From assembly GCF_900105945.1 (NCBI RefSeq), contig NZ_FNSO01000004.1:3782001-3846000 (forward strand): 64,000 nt of DNA, given 5' to 3'. This DNA comes from Amycolatopsis tolypomycina (lineage in GTDB: Bacteria; Actinomycetota; Actinomycetes; Mycobacteriales; Pseudonocardiaceae). The position numbers were made by a program, and so were the translations under genes. The notes beneath the pieces were generated by a model, which saw only the letters and a list, made by a program, of their open reading frames with translations, did no database searches and was not told where the DNA came from. Each line of letters starts with the position of its first letter. Position 1 is the first letter of the stretch. This document shows, piece by piece, positions 8,933-18,790 of this stretch.

Positions 8933-9892
8933 TCAGCCGGCCGTGCCGCTGAGGCCGCGCCGCAGAGCGTCCAGCTCGTCGGCGACCATGCGGCGGGAGA
9001 CCGCCGCCGTCTCGACCAGGCTCGAGCCGTGGAAGGTGCCCGCGTAGTGGCGCAGGTCGACCGGCACGCCCGCGTGCGCGAGCCGCTGCGCGTAGGCGAT
9101 TCCCTCGTCGCGCAGGGGGTCGAACTGGCAGGTGGTGACGAACGCCGGCGGCAGCCCGGCGAGGTCGGTGGCGCGAGCCGGCGCGGCGTACGGCGAAACG
9201 TCGGCGCCGCCCGGTTCCGTGCCGAGGTAGGACGTCCAGCTGTACACGGCGTTGGGGCGGTTCCAGATCGGCGTGTCGGTGTAGGCGCGCATCGACGGGG
9301 TGTCGAGCCGGTCGTCGAGCTCCGGGATGCCGAGGTACTGGAAGCAGAGCCGGGGACCACCGCGGTCGCGGGCCAGCAGGGCCACGGCGGCGGCGAGGCC
9401 GCCCCCGGCGCTCTCGCCGGCCACGCCGAGGCGGGCGGGGTCGATGCCGAGTTCGCCGGCCTTGGCGGCAGCCCAGGCCAGGGCGGCGTAGCAGTCCTCG
9501 ACCGGGGCCGGGAACGGGTGTTCGGGGGCGAGCCGGTAGCCGACCGACACGATCACGATCCCCAGTTCGTCGACCAGGCGCAGCAGGTGCGCGTCGAAGG
9601 TGTCGAGATCGCCCATGACGAACCCGCCGCCGTGAATGTAGAGCAGGCCGGGTCCGGCGTCGGTGCGGTTCGCCGGCGAGTAGACGCGCACGGGGACGTC
9701 GGGGGCGTCGGAGGGTCCGGGCACGGCGGTGTCCCGGACGTCGACGGGGTGCACCGGCTCGTAGGCGGGCAGGACTTCGCTGAGCTGCGCCATCGAGGAG
9801 CGCGCGGCCAGCAGGGACTCGTGGTCGGTGAGGGTCACGGCGGGGAGCATGTCCAGCCAGGGCAGCAGCTCGGGATCGATCGCGTAGGTCAT
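8933..9892 (-). CDS. Alpha/beta hydrolase, hormone-sensitive-lipase family esterase
   Basis: 319 residues. The oxyanion-hole motif HGGG (YIHGGGFVMGD) and the nucleophile elbow GESAGG define the HSL (family IV) esterases. The acid and histidine are likely the Asp of FDPLRDEG and the His of GTFHGS near the C-terminus. No signal peptide, so the enzyme is cytoplasmic. It hydrolyses short-chain esters, and the natural substrate is unknown. ATG 9892 gives the usual family length. It is divergent from a PucR-type regulator 104 bp away, which may regulate it. Confidence 0.9.
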   Translation of the reverse strand: MTYAIDPELLPWLDMLPAVTLTDHESLLAARSSMAQLSEVLPAYEPVHPVDVRDTAVPGPSDAPDVPVRVYSPANRTDAGPGLLYIHGGGFVMGDLDTFDAHLLRLVDELGIVIVSVGYRLAPEHPFPAPVEDCYAALAWAAAKAGELGIDPARLGVAGESAGGGLAAAVALLARDRGGPRLCFQYLGIPELDDRLDTPSMRAYTDTPIWNRPNAVYSWTSYLGTEPGGADVSPYAAPARATDLAGLPPAFVTTCQFDPLRDEGIAYAQRLAHAGVPVDLRHYAGTFHGSSLVETAAVSRRMVADELDALRRGLSGTAG

Positions 9893-9996
9893 GCCCCGAT
9901 CATCGGCCGCGGCCGGTGACGGCGGCCACCGCCACGCGGCGGGCGTTGCGGGCCGCACGCTCGCCAACCGGCGGCGGGCGCGCCTATCGTGACGGC

Positions 9997-11019
9997 ATGA
10001 AAGGCCTGCTGCTGAGGCTGTCCGGGCTCGACGCCGATGCCGAGAACGCCGTGCGGGTGATCGGGTTCTTCGACCGCCTGATCACCGGCCGCGCCGGCCT
10101 GGACGCCTTGGTGCGCAGCACGGCGGAACTCGCCGGCTGCCCGGTCGGCGTGCACGCGCCCGGGCAGGGCCTGTCACTGCGGGCCGCGCCGGGCGAGGAC
10201 GTCGTCACCCCGGGTCCGGCGCCCTCCGGAGCGGCCACCCGGGCCTTGGAGGGCGGGGTGGTCGTGTGGGTGGCGCGGACGGGCGCGCCGGTCCCGCTCG
10301 ACGACATGCTGCTCGAGCGGTTCGCGATCGCCGCCGCGATCCTGCTGGAACACTCCGGCGTCCCGCGGCCCGAGCTCGGGGACCCGGCACTGGTCGAGCT
10401 GGTGCTGTCCGAGGACGTCGGCACGGCCGAACGGTCACGGGCCCTGCACCTGCTCGGTTTCGGCCCGGCGACGCGACTGCGGGTGCTCGCGGGCACCGGC
10501 GTCGACGCCCTCGCCGGCCGCTCGGCGCGGTTGGGCGGGGTGCGCGCGGTGCTGCTGCCGGGCGAGGTGGCGTCCCTGCCGGACGGCGCCCGCGCGGGCA
10601 TCGGCCCGGACGGCCCCGCCCTCGACGTGGCCCGGTCGTGGGCCGCGGCCCGGACGGCCCTGCGGTTCACGTCGGCGGCCGAGCCGGTGGTGTGGTGGGA
10701 GCGGCTGGGCGGGCTCGCCGCCCTCGCCGGCAAGCTCGGCCCGGCGGAACTGGCCGAGCTGCCCGACGTCCAGGCGCTCGACCGCCTGGCGGCCGAGCCC
10801 CACGGAAGGGACACGCTGGCGGCGTTGGACGCGTTGTGCGCCACGGGCTCGGCCCGCAAGGCGGCCGCGGCCCTGCACCGCCACCACAGCACGATGCCGG
10901 CCCGCTTGGCGCGGGCCGAGGCGGTGCTGGGGTTCGAGGTGGACTCGCCGGCCGGCCGGTTCCGGCTGCACCTGGCCCTGGTGTTGCGCCGGCTGCGGGA
11001 CAACGCCGACCTGGGCTGA
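9997..11019 (+). CDS. PucR-family helix-turn-helix regulator
   Basis: 340 residues. The C-terminal 60 residues form the PucR-type HTH (TLAALDALCATGSARKAAAALH, then STMPARLARAEAVLGF), here with the usual SxxxAAxxLxxHxxTxxxRLxxxE arrangement. The N-terminal two thirds is a GAF-like sensor followed by a GGDEF-like fold typical of CdaR/PucR proteins; ligand unknown. Relatives control purine, sugar-acid or amino-acid catabolism. ATG 9997 has a TATCGT hexamer six bases upstream and no ribosome-binding site, so it may be leaderless. It is divergent from the esterase gene, its most likely target. Confidence 0.8.
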   Translation: MKGLLLRLSGLDADAENAVRVIGFFDRLITGRAGLDALVRSTAELAGCPVGVHAPGQGLSLRAAPGEDVVTPGPAPSGAATRALEGGVVVWVARTGAPVPLDDMLLERFAIAAAILLEHSGVPRPELGDPALVELVLSEDVGTAERSRALHLLGFGPATRLRVLAGTGVDALAGRSARLGGVRAVLLPGEVASLPDGARAGIGPDGPALDVARSWAAARTALRFTSAAEPVVWWERLGGLAALAGKLGPAELAELPDVQALDRLAAEPHGRDTLAALDALCATGSARKAAAALHRHHSTMPARLARAEAVLGFEVDSPAGRFRLHLALVLRRLRDNADLG

Positions 11020-11045
11020 CGGGGCTCTGCTGGCTGCCTCCGTGG

Positions 11046-11091
11046 ACCCTACGCTTAAGTGCCACATTCTTGTGGCGTCTGGGCTTAGGGT
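11046..11091 (+). terminator. Imperfect hairpin after the PucR-type gene
   Basis: GCCACA-TTCT-TGTGGC forms the tip, and ACCCTA/TAGGGT pairs at the base of a roughly 21-bp imperfect stem. It begins 27 bases after the regulator stop and is the best terminator candidate before the repeat array. Confidence 0.5.
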
Positions 11092-11135
11092 GGCGAGGAG
11101 GCTTGCTGCCGGCCGGGGCGTGCGCCGTGGGGAGG

Positions 11136-11296
11136 GCGGTCGGCCGGCATGCCCGAGGCGGTCGGCTGGCGTGCCCGAGGCGGTCGGCCGGCCTGCCCAG
11201 GCGGTCGGCCGGCGTGTCCGGACGGACGACACGCGTGCCTGGACGGACGACACGCGTGCTTGGAGGGACGACACGCGTGATCAGGCGGACGACACG
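11136..11296. repeat. Repeat family B, copy 1: two adjoining short tandem arrays
   Basis: Four units containing GCGGTCGGC begin at 11136, 11158, 11180 and 11201, a period of 21-22 bp. They are followed by four units containing GGACGACACG at 11224, 11245, 11266 and 11287, a period of exactly 21 bp. The array fills the gap between convergent genes and stops eight bases short of the epimerase stop codon. The 21-bp unit recurs in inverted form at 22710-22812. No coding role is seen. Confidence 0.9.
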
Positions 11297-11303
11297 GGGC
11301 GGC

Positions 11304-12269
11304 TCAGGGCGTGTTCAGGGGCCGGCGTGATCTGCGGACCAGGTCCTCGGCCGCCGCAGGCCACTCGGGGTACGTGAACTCGAAGCCGGCCTCGCGCAAC
11401 CTTCCCGGCACCACGCGGCGGCTCTTCAGCAGCAGTTCCGTGTCGCTGCGGAGGACGAACGCGCCGAGCTCCGCCATCCACCTCGTCGCCGGCAGGCCGA
11501 CCGGGATCCCGGCCGCCGCGCGGAGGGTGCGCAGGAACGAGGCGTACGGCAACGGTTCCGGGGCCGCCAGGTTGACCGGGCCGCTCAGTTCGTCGTGGGC
11601 GATGAGGAACGTGATCGCGCGGACCAGGTCGTCCTCGTGGATCCACGACATGTACTGGCCGCCGCCCGCGACCGGGCCGCCCAGGCCGAGGCGGGTCAGG
11701 CGCAGGAGCATGGCCAACGCGCCGCCCGGTTCCGGGCTCATCACCATTGCCGTGCGGAGCGCCACCTTGCGCGTGTCCGGCGTCGCCGCCTCGCGCTGCT
11801 CGCGCTCCCACGCCTTGGCGATGCCGACGCTGTAGGCCCAGTAAGCCGGCACCTCGCGCTCGTCGCCCCCGAGGACTCCGGTGGTTTCGTCGTGCGGCGC
11901 GGCGAACGTGTGCGCGTAGATCGTCGCCGTGCTCATCTGCAGCCACACCCGCGGCGGGCGGGCCGCCCGGGCGATCGCGCCGCCGACCACGCGGGCCGAG
12001 TCGACGCGCGAGTTCAGCATCTCCCGCAGGTTCGCCCGGGTGTACCGGCAGTTCACCGACCGGCCGGCCAGGTTGAGCACGACGTCGCTGCCGTCGACCT
12101 CCGCCGTCCACGCGCCCGGGCCGCGGCCGTCCCAATGGACGTGCCGCACTCCCGGCTCCGGGCGCGCCTCCCGCCGCGTCAGGACGACGACCTCGTGCCC
12201 CTGCCCGGCCAGCGCGCGGCTCAGCACCCGACCCAGATGCCCGGTGCCGCCCGGGACCACAACCTTCAT
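11304..12269 (-). CDS. NAD-dependent epimerase, TIGR01777 / SDR39U1-like family with DUF1731 tail
   Basis: 321 residues. The Rossmann start KVVVPGGTGHLGRVLSRAL is followed by VVNLAG-like VVLNLAGRSVNCRYT, the family signature in which NLAG precedes a cysteine or arginine-rich loop. The YxxxK pair is probably YSVGIAK. The last 50 residues match the DUF1731 helical cap. Family members are atypical extended SDRs often linked to cell division (the SulA/YfcH group), but no reaction is established. ATG 12269 fits the family start. An inverted repeat 23 bp upstream may be its operator. Confidence 0.85.
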   Translation of the reverse strand: MKVVVPGGTGHLGRVLSRALAGQGHEVVVLTRREARPEPGVRHVHWDGRGPGAWTAEVDGSDVVLNLAGRSVNCRYTRANLREMLNSRVDSARVVGGAIARAARPPRVWLQMSTATIYAHTFAAPHDETTGVLGGDEREVPAYWAYSVGIAKAWEREQREAATPDTRKVALRTAMVMSPEPGGALAMLLRLTRLGLGGPVAGGGQYMSWIHEDDLVRAITFLIAHDELSGPVNLAAPEPLPYASFLRTLRAAAGIPVGLPATRWMAELGAFVLRSDTELLLKSRRVVPGRLREAGFEFTYPEWPAAAEDLVRRSRRPLNTP

Positions 12270-12291
12270 GACGCCGACGCTACCCGAAAAG

Positions 12292-12305
12292 TTGAACACG
12301 TTCAA
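12292..12305. promoter_or_regulatory. Candidate operator TTGAAC-n2-GTTCAA
   Basis: Perfect 6-bp inverted arms separated by two bases, located 23 bp before the epimerase start on a locally AT-rich stretch. The geometry suits a TetR- or MarR-type dimer, but no such regulator lies next to it. Confidence 0.4.
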
Positions 12306-12677
12306 TTATTACGAACCGTTACCACGGGCCAGAGCGCGACCTGACCCGGCACGGATGGCCGTTGGCGATCACCAAAGAGCCGCGAAAAGATCACGGGACG
12401 GTCTCCGCCATTCGGCCGAACGGGTCAGAAAAAGCGCAGGTCACGGTCACGCATCGGAACTTTTTTCCGGTGAAACGACCGGCCCCCGGCCCGGATCCCG
12501 CGCGCGTAACACGCCGGGCCGCCCGTGACAAGGGACCTCGGACCTTCGCAGTCAGGCCGGTCGCCTGGGGAGAAGATCGCCGCGGAATTCGCACACTCTT
12601 CGTGACGGTCCACACGGACCAGCCGGATCGCGACCGAGTCCCGGCTTCCCCGATGAAACAGCTTCCAGGAGAACTCC
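12306..12677. other. Long untranslated region before the pilus locus
   Basis: No gene was found here. The stretch is noticeably poorer in GC than the flanking genes (for example around GGAACTTTTTTCCGG at 12458) and must hold the pilus-locus promoter and a leader. I looked for cyclic di-GMP and cyclic di-AMP riboswitch cores and could not recognise either. An AGGAG ribosome-binding site at 12667-12671 serves the first gene. Confidence 0.5.
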
Positions 12678-13130
12678 ATGCGCAAGATCAGCAAGCGGTC
12701 CGCGGTCGTCCTCGGTGCCGCCGGAGTGGTGGTCGTCGCCGGTGTCGCCTACGCGGCCTGGACGAGCACCGGCGCCGGCACCGGCTCGGTCACCTCGACC
12801 ACGTCGGCCAACTCGTCGATCGCGCCCGTCGGCACCGGCACCCCGCTCTACCCGGGCGGCGGCACCGACTTCACCGTCACGATCAACAACCCGAACGACT
12901 ACCCCGTCGTGGTCACCGGGATCAGCGCCGGCTCCTCGGACGAGGTCGGGGGCTGCGCCGCCGGCACCGTCACCAGCGCGGTCCCCGAGACCACGCCCGG
13001 CACCATCGCCGCCAAGGGCTCTCGCACCTACACCCTGCACGCGACGATGAGCGGCAGCGCCACCGACGCCTGCAAGAGCCAGACCTTCACCTTGCCGCTC
13101 ACCGCCACCCTCGCCTCGAACGCCTCCTGA
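12678..13130 (+). CDS. Secreted beta-rich protein with SipW-like leader (pilus-locus paralogue 1)
   Basis: 150 residues with a basic N-terminus, hydrophobic core VVLGAAGVVVVAGVAYAAW and then a Ser/Thr/Gly-rich start. This resembles the SipW-dependent signal class of TasA-like proteins. The mature domain holds LYPGGG, NNPNDYPVVVTGI and TDACKSQTFTLPLTA. Those landmarks recur in the genes at 13149 and 13595, so the three are tandem paralogues despite low identity. It is probably an exported beta-sandwich surface protein encoded first in the pilus locus, with its own AGGAG site. Whether it coats, anchors or is transported by the pilus is not known. Confidence 0.75.
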   Translation: MRKISKRSAVVLGAAGVVVVAGVAYAAWTSTGAGTGSVTSTTSANSSIAPVGTGTPLYPGGGTDFTVTINNPNDYPVVVTGISAGSSDEVGGCAAGTVTSAVPETTPGTIAAKGSRTYTLHATMSGSATDACKSQTFTLPLTATLASNAS

Positions 13131-13148
13131 TCCGACGGAAGGACCCCG

Positions 13149-13598
13149 ATGTCCAGGTGGCGGAGCGGTGTTCCGGCCGGAGCGCTCGCGGCCGTCGTGG
13201 TCACGTGGTTCGCGATCGGCCCCGCGCCGGTCGCGAACACCGCGAACGGCAACGGCATCAAGCAGTTCGGCATCGCCGACGTGCCCGGCCGGGCCACCGC
13301 GCTGTTCCCCGGTTCGACCGGGGCCCGGTGGATCCGGCTGGCCAACGCCGAAAACTTCCCCATCCTCGTCCGGACCGTGACGGCCGCCGTCGGCAAGCCC
13401 GTCGACAGCCGCGGGCGACCGGTGCCGGCCTGCCCGGCGACCTCGGTGCGGCTCGACGCGCTCGCCGCGCCGGTCACCGTGCCCGGCAACGGGACCGCCG
13501 ACGTCGCCCTCACCAGCCACATGCTGCCCGGCGCGCCCGATGCGTGCCGCGCGGTCACCTTTCCCCTGACCTACACAGGAACGGCGGTCAAGCTATGA
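13149..13598 (+). CDS. Secreted beta-rich protein (pilus-locus paralogue 2)
   Basis: 149 residues with one N-terminal hydrophobic segment (GALAAVVVTWFAIGPAPVA). The mature part repeats the landmarks of its neighbours: LFPGSTG, a segment WIRLANAENFPILVRTV aligned with NNPNDYPVVV, two cysteines (PACPATS and PDACRAV), and a C-terminal strand VTFPLTYTG. It is 18 bp downstream of paralogue 1 and its stop overlaps the start of paralogue 3 (ATGA). It is the most divergent copy. No enzyme motif is present, and a structural extracellular role is inferred from context only. Confidence 0.7.
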   Translation: MSRWRSGVPAGALAAVVVTWFAIGPAPVANTANGNGIKQFGIADVPGRATALFPGSTGARWIRLANAENFPILVRTVTAAVGKPVDSRGRPVPACPATSVRLDALAAPVTVPGNGTADVALTSHMLPGAPDACRAVTFPLTYTGTAVKL

Positions 13599-14074
13599 AG
13601 AACCCGACCCTGCGCCGCGTGCTCGTGGTCACCACGGTGGTCGGCGCGACGCTGGGCGGCGGGATCGCCGTCGCGGCGTGGACCAGCTCCGGTTCGGGCG
13701 CCGCGAACGCGAAGGCGGGCACCGCCTCCGCCCCGACGACCGGGACCGTGGCCGCTTCGGCGTTCAGCAACGGCCTGCTCTTCCCCGGCGGGCCGGCCGG
13801 GGAAGCCAAGATCCTGGTGCAGAACCCCAATCCCTATCCGGTCAAGGTCAGCACGATCGTGGCCAACGGGACGCCGACCGCGTCCGGCGGCACCGGCACC
13901 TGCACGACGACGGGCGTGACCTGGACCGCGCAGTCGCCGAACGCGCCGGTGCCCGCGGGCGGGAGCGCGACCCTCACCCTGTCGGGCGCGGTCTCGATGA
14001 GCACCGCCGCCGAAGACGGCTGCCAGGGCGCGCTGTTCGCGATCCCGGTGACGGTCACGGTGGTGAGCGGATGA
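13595..14074 (+). CDS. Secreted beta-rich protein with SipW-like leader (pilus-locus paralogue 3)
   Basis: 159 residues. The leader LRRVLVVTTVVGATLGGG ends in VAVAAWTSSGSG, nearly the same as the AYAAWTSTGAG junction of paralogue 1. Shared landmarks are LLFPGGP, VQNPNPYPVKVSTIV, paired cysteines (GTCTT and DGCQGA) and a C-terminal PVTVTVV strand. ATGA overlaps on both sides tie it to paralogue 2 and to the following gene, so all are translated from one message. The conserved cysteine pair suggests a disulfide-stabilised extracellular fold. Confidence 0.75.
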   Translation: MKNPTLRRVLVVTTVVGATLGGGIAVAAWTSSGSGAANAKAGTASAPTTGTVAASAFSNGLLFPGGPAGEAKILVQNPNPYPVKVSTIVANGTPTASGGTGTCTTTGVTWTAQSPNAPVPAGGSATLTLSGAVSMSTAAEDGCQGALFAIPVTVTVVSG

Positions 14075-14514
14075 GCACACCCCGGGTGGTCTTCGCGGCC
14101 GCGATGGTGGCGGCGGCGTGGACCACGGTGATCACCGGCCTGGTCGCAGTGGGTGCGGCGAGGGCCGAGGCGGCCTGGCTGAAGACCGGCCCCGGCACCG
14201 GCTACGCGGCGGCCCTGCCGCTGCGGGCGCCGAGCACCCCGACCATCTCCAACCTGAAGTGCAACAACGGCGGCGGGACCGAGCCCACGGTGACGGTCAG
14301 CTGGACCTACCCGAACGCGCCCCTGCCGCCCCGTTTCGAGGTGCTCTCCTCGCCCACCGCGAACAACGCGAACCCGACCGTGGTCGCGACCACCACCACC
14401 GCGATGTCGGCCACCTTCGGCCTGTCCGGCAACAACAAGACCGCCTACCTGAGTGTGCGATCGGTCGCCGGGACCTGGCGGCTCCGCTCCGGGGAGGTGC
14501 CGATCTGCAACTGA
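14071..14514 (+). CDS. Secreted fibronectin-III-like small protein of the pilus locus
   Basis: 147 residues with a signal peptide (VVFAAAMVAAAWTTVITGL, probable cleavage after ARAEA). The mature part starts AAWLKTGPGTGYA and continues with SNLKCNN, VTVSWTYPNAPLPPRFEVL and a late YLSVRSVAGTWRS-like strand pattern. This strand order is reminiscent of fibronectin type III domains. Two cysteines (KCNN and the penultimate PICN) may pair. It overlaps paralogue 3 by ATGA and precedes the pilin gene by 44 bp. It is not clearly homologous to the three preceding proteins. Confidence 0.65.
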   Translation: MSTPRVVFAAAMVAAAWTTVITGLVAVGAARAEAAWLKTGPGTGYAAALPLRAPSTPTISNLKCNNGGGTEPTVTVSWTYPNAPLPPRFEVLSSPTANNANPTVVATTTTAMSATFGLSGNNKTAYLSVRSVAGTWRLRSGEVPICN

Positions 14515-14558
14515 ACCCGGAACACCCCTGAAAGCCCTGCAAACCAAAGGAAAGAACC

Positions 14559-14891
14559 ATGCTGGAGAAACTGCGTGCCGCCCGCGCCAACGAGGACGGC
14601 TTCACCCTCATCGAACTGCTGATCGTCGTCGTCATCCTGGGCGTGCTCGCCGGGGTCGTCGTCTTCGCCGTGTCCAACTTCAACAACGAAGGCAAGACCG
14701 CCGCGTGCAAGACGGACCTGAAGACCGTCCAGACGGCCGTCGAGGCCTACTACGCCCAGCACGCCGGCTCCTACCCGGCCTCGCTGGATGCCCTCAAGAC
14801 CGGCAAGTACATCAAGGACGTGCCGGACGGCTCCGGCGGCTACACGATCGCCTACGACAGCGCGACCGGCAACGTCACCGCCGCCTGCTGA
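14559..14891 (+). CDS. Major type IV pilin
   Basis: 110 residues with a class III leader. Prepilin peptidase would cut between G and F in EDGFTLIELLIVVVILG, leaving Phe at +1 and the essential Glu at +5. The hydrophobic N-terminal helix is followed by a short globular domain with two cysteines, one in KTAACKTD and one as the last residue, which fits a C-terminal disulfide loop. At about 95 mature residues it is a small pilin of the Gram-positive/GspG-like type. AAAGGAAAGAACC upstream supplies the ribosome-binding site. A strong hairpin directly after the stop should give it more message than the downstream machinery. Confidence 0.93.
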   Translation: MLEKLRAARANEDGFTLIELLIVVVILGVLAGVVVFAVSNFNNEGKTAACKTDLKTVQTAVEAYYAQHAGSYPASLDALKTGKYIKDVPDGSGGYTIAYDSATGNVTAAC

Positions 14892-14899
14892 CCCCAGCT

Positions 14900-14930
14900 C
14901 CGCGGGGCGGGCCTCACTCCCGCCCCGCGG
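14900..14930 (+). terminator. Strong 12-bp hairpin inside the pilus operon
   Basis: A perfect 12-bp GC stem (14900-14911 with 14919-14930) and a seven-base loop start nine bases after the pilin stop and 44 bases before pilT. This should terminate most transcripts or protect the 3' end of a short pilin message, making pilin more abundant than the assembly ATPases. Confidence 0.7.
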
Positions 14931-14973
14931 TCACCATCCACTCAGGACAGACACCTCGCCCCGGAGGGAACCC

Positions 14974-16058
<1,085 letters not shown>

Positions 16059-16062
<4 letters not shown>

Positions 16063-17588
16063 GGCTCCGCACCCAGCCCCGCACCGTCGACCTCCGCACG
16101 GTGACCCCGGACCGCGCCGCCGCCGACCTGCTCGGCGAGGCGAAGGCCCGCGAACTCTGCGCGATCCCGCTGACCGTCCGCGAGGACACCGTGCTGGTCG
16201 CGGTGGCCGACGCCGCCGCCGCGCCCGCGCTGCAGCAGGCGCTCGGCCGCCCGGTCACCGTCGCCGTCGCCGAACGCGCCGACATCCTCGCCACCATCGG
16301 CCGCACCTACCGCGCGCTCACCGGCGTCGACCAGCAGGTCAAGGCGTTCGAAGCCCGGGACGCCGTCCGCCGTGACGCGGCCCGTGCCGAAGCGCCGCCC
16401 GCGGCGAACGACGACGCGCCGGTCGTGCACGTCGTGTCCCTGATGATCAAGCAGGCGCTGCGCGACCGGGCGTCCGACATCCACGTCGAGCCGCAGGCCG
16501 ACCGGATCCGCGTCCGCTACCGCATCGACGGCGTGCTCCATGACGTCCTCGACCTGCCGGGCTCGATGGGCCCGGCGGTCACCAGCCGGATCAAGATCCT
16601 CGCCGGGATGAACATCGTCGAGCGCCGCCGCCCGCAGGACGGCCAGATCAGCATGGACGTCGAGGACCGGCCGGTGGACATCCGGGTGGCGAGCACACCG
16701 GTCGTCGGCGGTGAGAAGGTCGTGCTGCGGCTGCTGGACAAGAGCCGGCCGCTGTTCCACCTGCGCCAGCTCGGCATGCCGGCGGAGATGGCCGCGCGCT
16801 ACACCGGCGTGCTGCAGTCGCCCTACGGCATGGTGATCTGCGCCGGGCCGACCGGCAGCGGCAAGACCACCACGCTCTACGGCTCGCTGGGCGAGCTCGA
16901 CAGCAGCGAGCGCAACATCATGACCATCGAGGACCCGGTCGAGTACACCATGTCCTCGATCAACCAGATCCAGATCAACGAGCAGGCCGGCGTCACCTTC
17001 GCCGACGGCCTGAAGTCGATCCTTCGCCAGGACCCGGACGTCATCCTCGTCGGCGAGGTCCGCGACGTCGACACCGCGCGGATCGCCGTGCAGTCCGCGC
17101 TCACCGGGCACTTCGTGCTCTCGTCGCTGCACGCCACCGACGCCGCGTCGGCGCTGCACCGGCTGCTCGACATGGGGATCGAGAACTTCCTCGTGGCGTC
17201 GTCGGTCACCGCGGTGCTCGCCCAGCGGCTGGTCCGGCGGATCTGCCTGCGCTGCCGCGAGTACTACGCGCCGTCGGCCGAGGAACTGTCCTTCATGGAC
17301 TCACTCGGCGCGGACGAGCCGGCGGGCGGGTTCGTCCGCGGCGCGGGCTGCAACTTCTGCGCGCAGACCGGGTTCCTGGACCGCACCGGCGTCTACGAGC
17401 TGATGCCGGTCAGCGAAGGGATCCGCACGCTGGTGCTGGAGAGCGCGCCGCACCGCGAGGTGCACGAACTGGCCCGCAAGGAAGGCATGCGGACGCTGCA
17501 GGACGAGGCCCTGCGGCTGGTCGCCGAGGGTGTCACCACCCCGGCCGAAGTGCTGCGGTCGATCTACCTCACCGGAGGGGCCCGATGA
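16059..17588 (+). CDS. pilB: Pilus assembly ATPase PilB (GspE family)
   Basis: 509 residues. An N-terminal T2SSE-N-like domain (about residues 25-90) precedes the core with HVEPQADRIRVRYRIDG, Walker A GPTGSGKTT near residue 266, Walker B DPDVILVGEVRD, and the His box. The zinc-binding tetracysteine is CLRC with CNFC in the C-terminal third, typical of assembly ATPases. It drives pilin extrusion with the platform protein PilC. Start and stop overlap neighbours by ATGA. It is shorter than Gram-negative PilB (about 560-570) because the N-terminal region is reduced. Confidence 0.95.
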
Positions 17589-18790
17589 ACCGGTACGCCT
17601 ACGTCGCCACCGGCCCGGACGGGCAGCGCACCCGCGGGGTGCAGAAGGCCGCCGACGCCGATTCCGCCGTCCTCGCGCTGTACGAACGCGAACTGCGGGA
17701 CATCGAGGTCACCGAAAAGAAGAGCGTGCTGAGCCTGGAGCTGACCGCGCCGCGGGTCAAGCGCGAGGTCGTCATGCACCTCTCGCGCCAGCTCGGCGCG
17801 TTCGTCCGGGCCGGGTTGCCGCTGATCGACGCCGTCCGGATCCTCGGCGCCGAGGCCGCGAACTCGTCGGTCGCGCGGATGCTGCGCGACGTCGAGGCTG
17901 GCCTGCGCGGCGGCGACCGGCTCTCGGACTGCATCGACCGGCACCCGAAGATCTTCCCCGAGTTCTACCGCGAGATCCTGCGCTCGGCGGAGCTCACCGG
18001 CCAGCTCGACGTCGTCCTCGACCGGCTGGCCGACTACCTCGAACGCGACCTGGAAGCCCGGCGCAAGATCAAGGCCGCGCTGATCTACCCGGCGATGATC
18101 GCGCTGATGGCGGTCGTCACCGTCGTCGTGCTCGCCACGTTCGTGCTGCCACGGTTCAAGGCGTTCTTCGCCAGCCTGGACGCCGAGCTGCCACTGCCGA
18201 CGCGGCTGCTGCTGGCCGTCACCGACTTCCTGGGCCAGTGGTGGTGGGCGCTGCTGGCCGGGCTGCTCGCCGTGGTCGCGCTGTACGCCCTCGGCGTGCG
18301 CACACCCCGCGGCCGGTACGCCCGCGACCGCGCGGTGCTCGCCGTCCCGGCGATCGGCCCGACCGTGCGGCACGCGCTGGTCGAGCGGTTCTGCCGGATC
18401 CTCTCCTCGATGGTGAGCGCCGGGGTCCCGCTGCCGGAGGCCCTGCGGGTCGCGACGGACTCGCTGCGCAACCGCGTGTTCATGCGCGCGCTCGGCCGCG
18501 TCGGCCAGTCGGTGCTCAACGGCGAAGGCCTTTCGCGCCCGCTCACCGGCTCCGGGCTGTTCCCGGTGACCGCCGCGCAGATGATCCGCGTCGGCGAGGA
18601 CACCGGCACCCTCGACACCCAGCTCGAGGTCACCGCCCAGTACTACGAAGGCGAACTGGACTACCGGCTGAAGAAGCTCACCGCGCTGTTCGAGCCGGCC
18701 GTCATCGTCGTGATGGGCCTGGTCGTCGGGTTCGTCGCGGTCGCGCTCGTCTCGGCGATGTACGGGATCTTCGACCAGGTGCACGTCTGA
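17585..18790 (+). CDS. pilC: Pilus platform protein PilC (GspF family)
   Basis: 401 residues, the usual PilC/GspF size. Two repeated cytoplasmic four-to-six-helix domains (around residues 65-190 and 270-390, each starting LSRQLGAFVRAGLPL or RFCRILSSMVSAGVPL) are separated by membrane segments near 165-195 and 215-240, with a third at the C-terminus (PAVIVVMGLVVGFVAVALV). It is the inner-membrane platform rotated by the PilB ATPase. The start overlaps pilB (ATGA). The stop overlaps the minor pilin start (TGATG). Confidence 0.95.
   Translation: MNRYAYVATGPDGQRTRGVQKAADADSAVLALYERELRDIEVTEKKSVLSLELTAPRVKREVVMHLSRQLGAFVRAGLPLIDAVRILGAEAANSSVARMLRDVEAGLRGGDRLSDCIDRHPKIFPEFYREILRSAELTGQLDVVLDRLADYLERDLEARRKIKAALIYPAMIALMAVVTVVVLATFVLPRFKAFFASLDAELPLPTRLLLAVTDFLGQWWWALLAGLLAVVALYALGVRTPRGRYARDRAVLAVPAIGPTVRHALVERFCRILSSMVSAGVPLPEALRVATDSLRNRVFMRALGRVGQSVLNGEGLSRPLTGSGLFPVTAAQMIRVGEDTGTLDTQLEVTAQYYEGELDYRLKKLTALFEPAVIVVMGLVVGFVAVALVSAMYGIFDQVHV

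Noticed and set aside
12306..12677. Possible cyclic di-GMP or cyclic di-AMP riboswitch in the pilus leader
   Set aside because: The expected conserved cores could not be found, and only a long leader with modest structure is visible.
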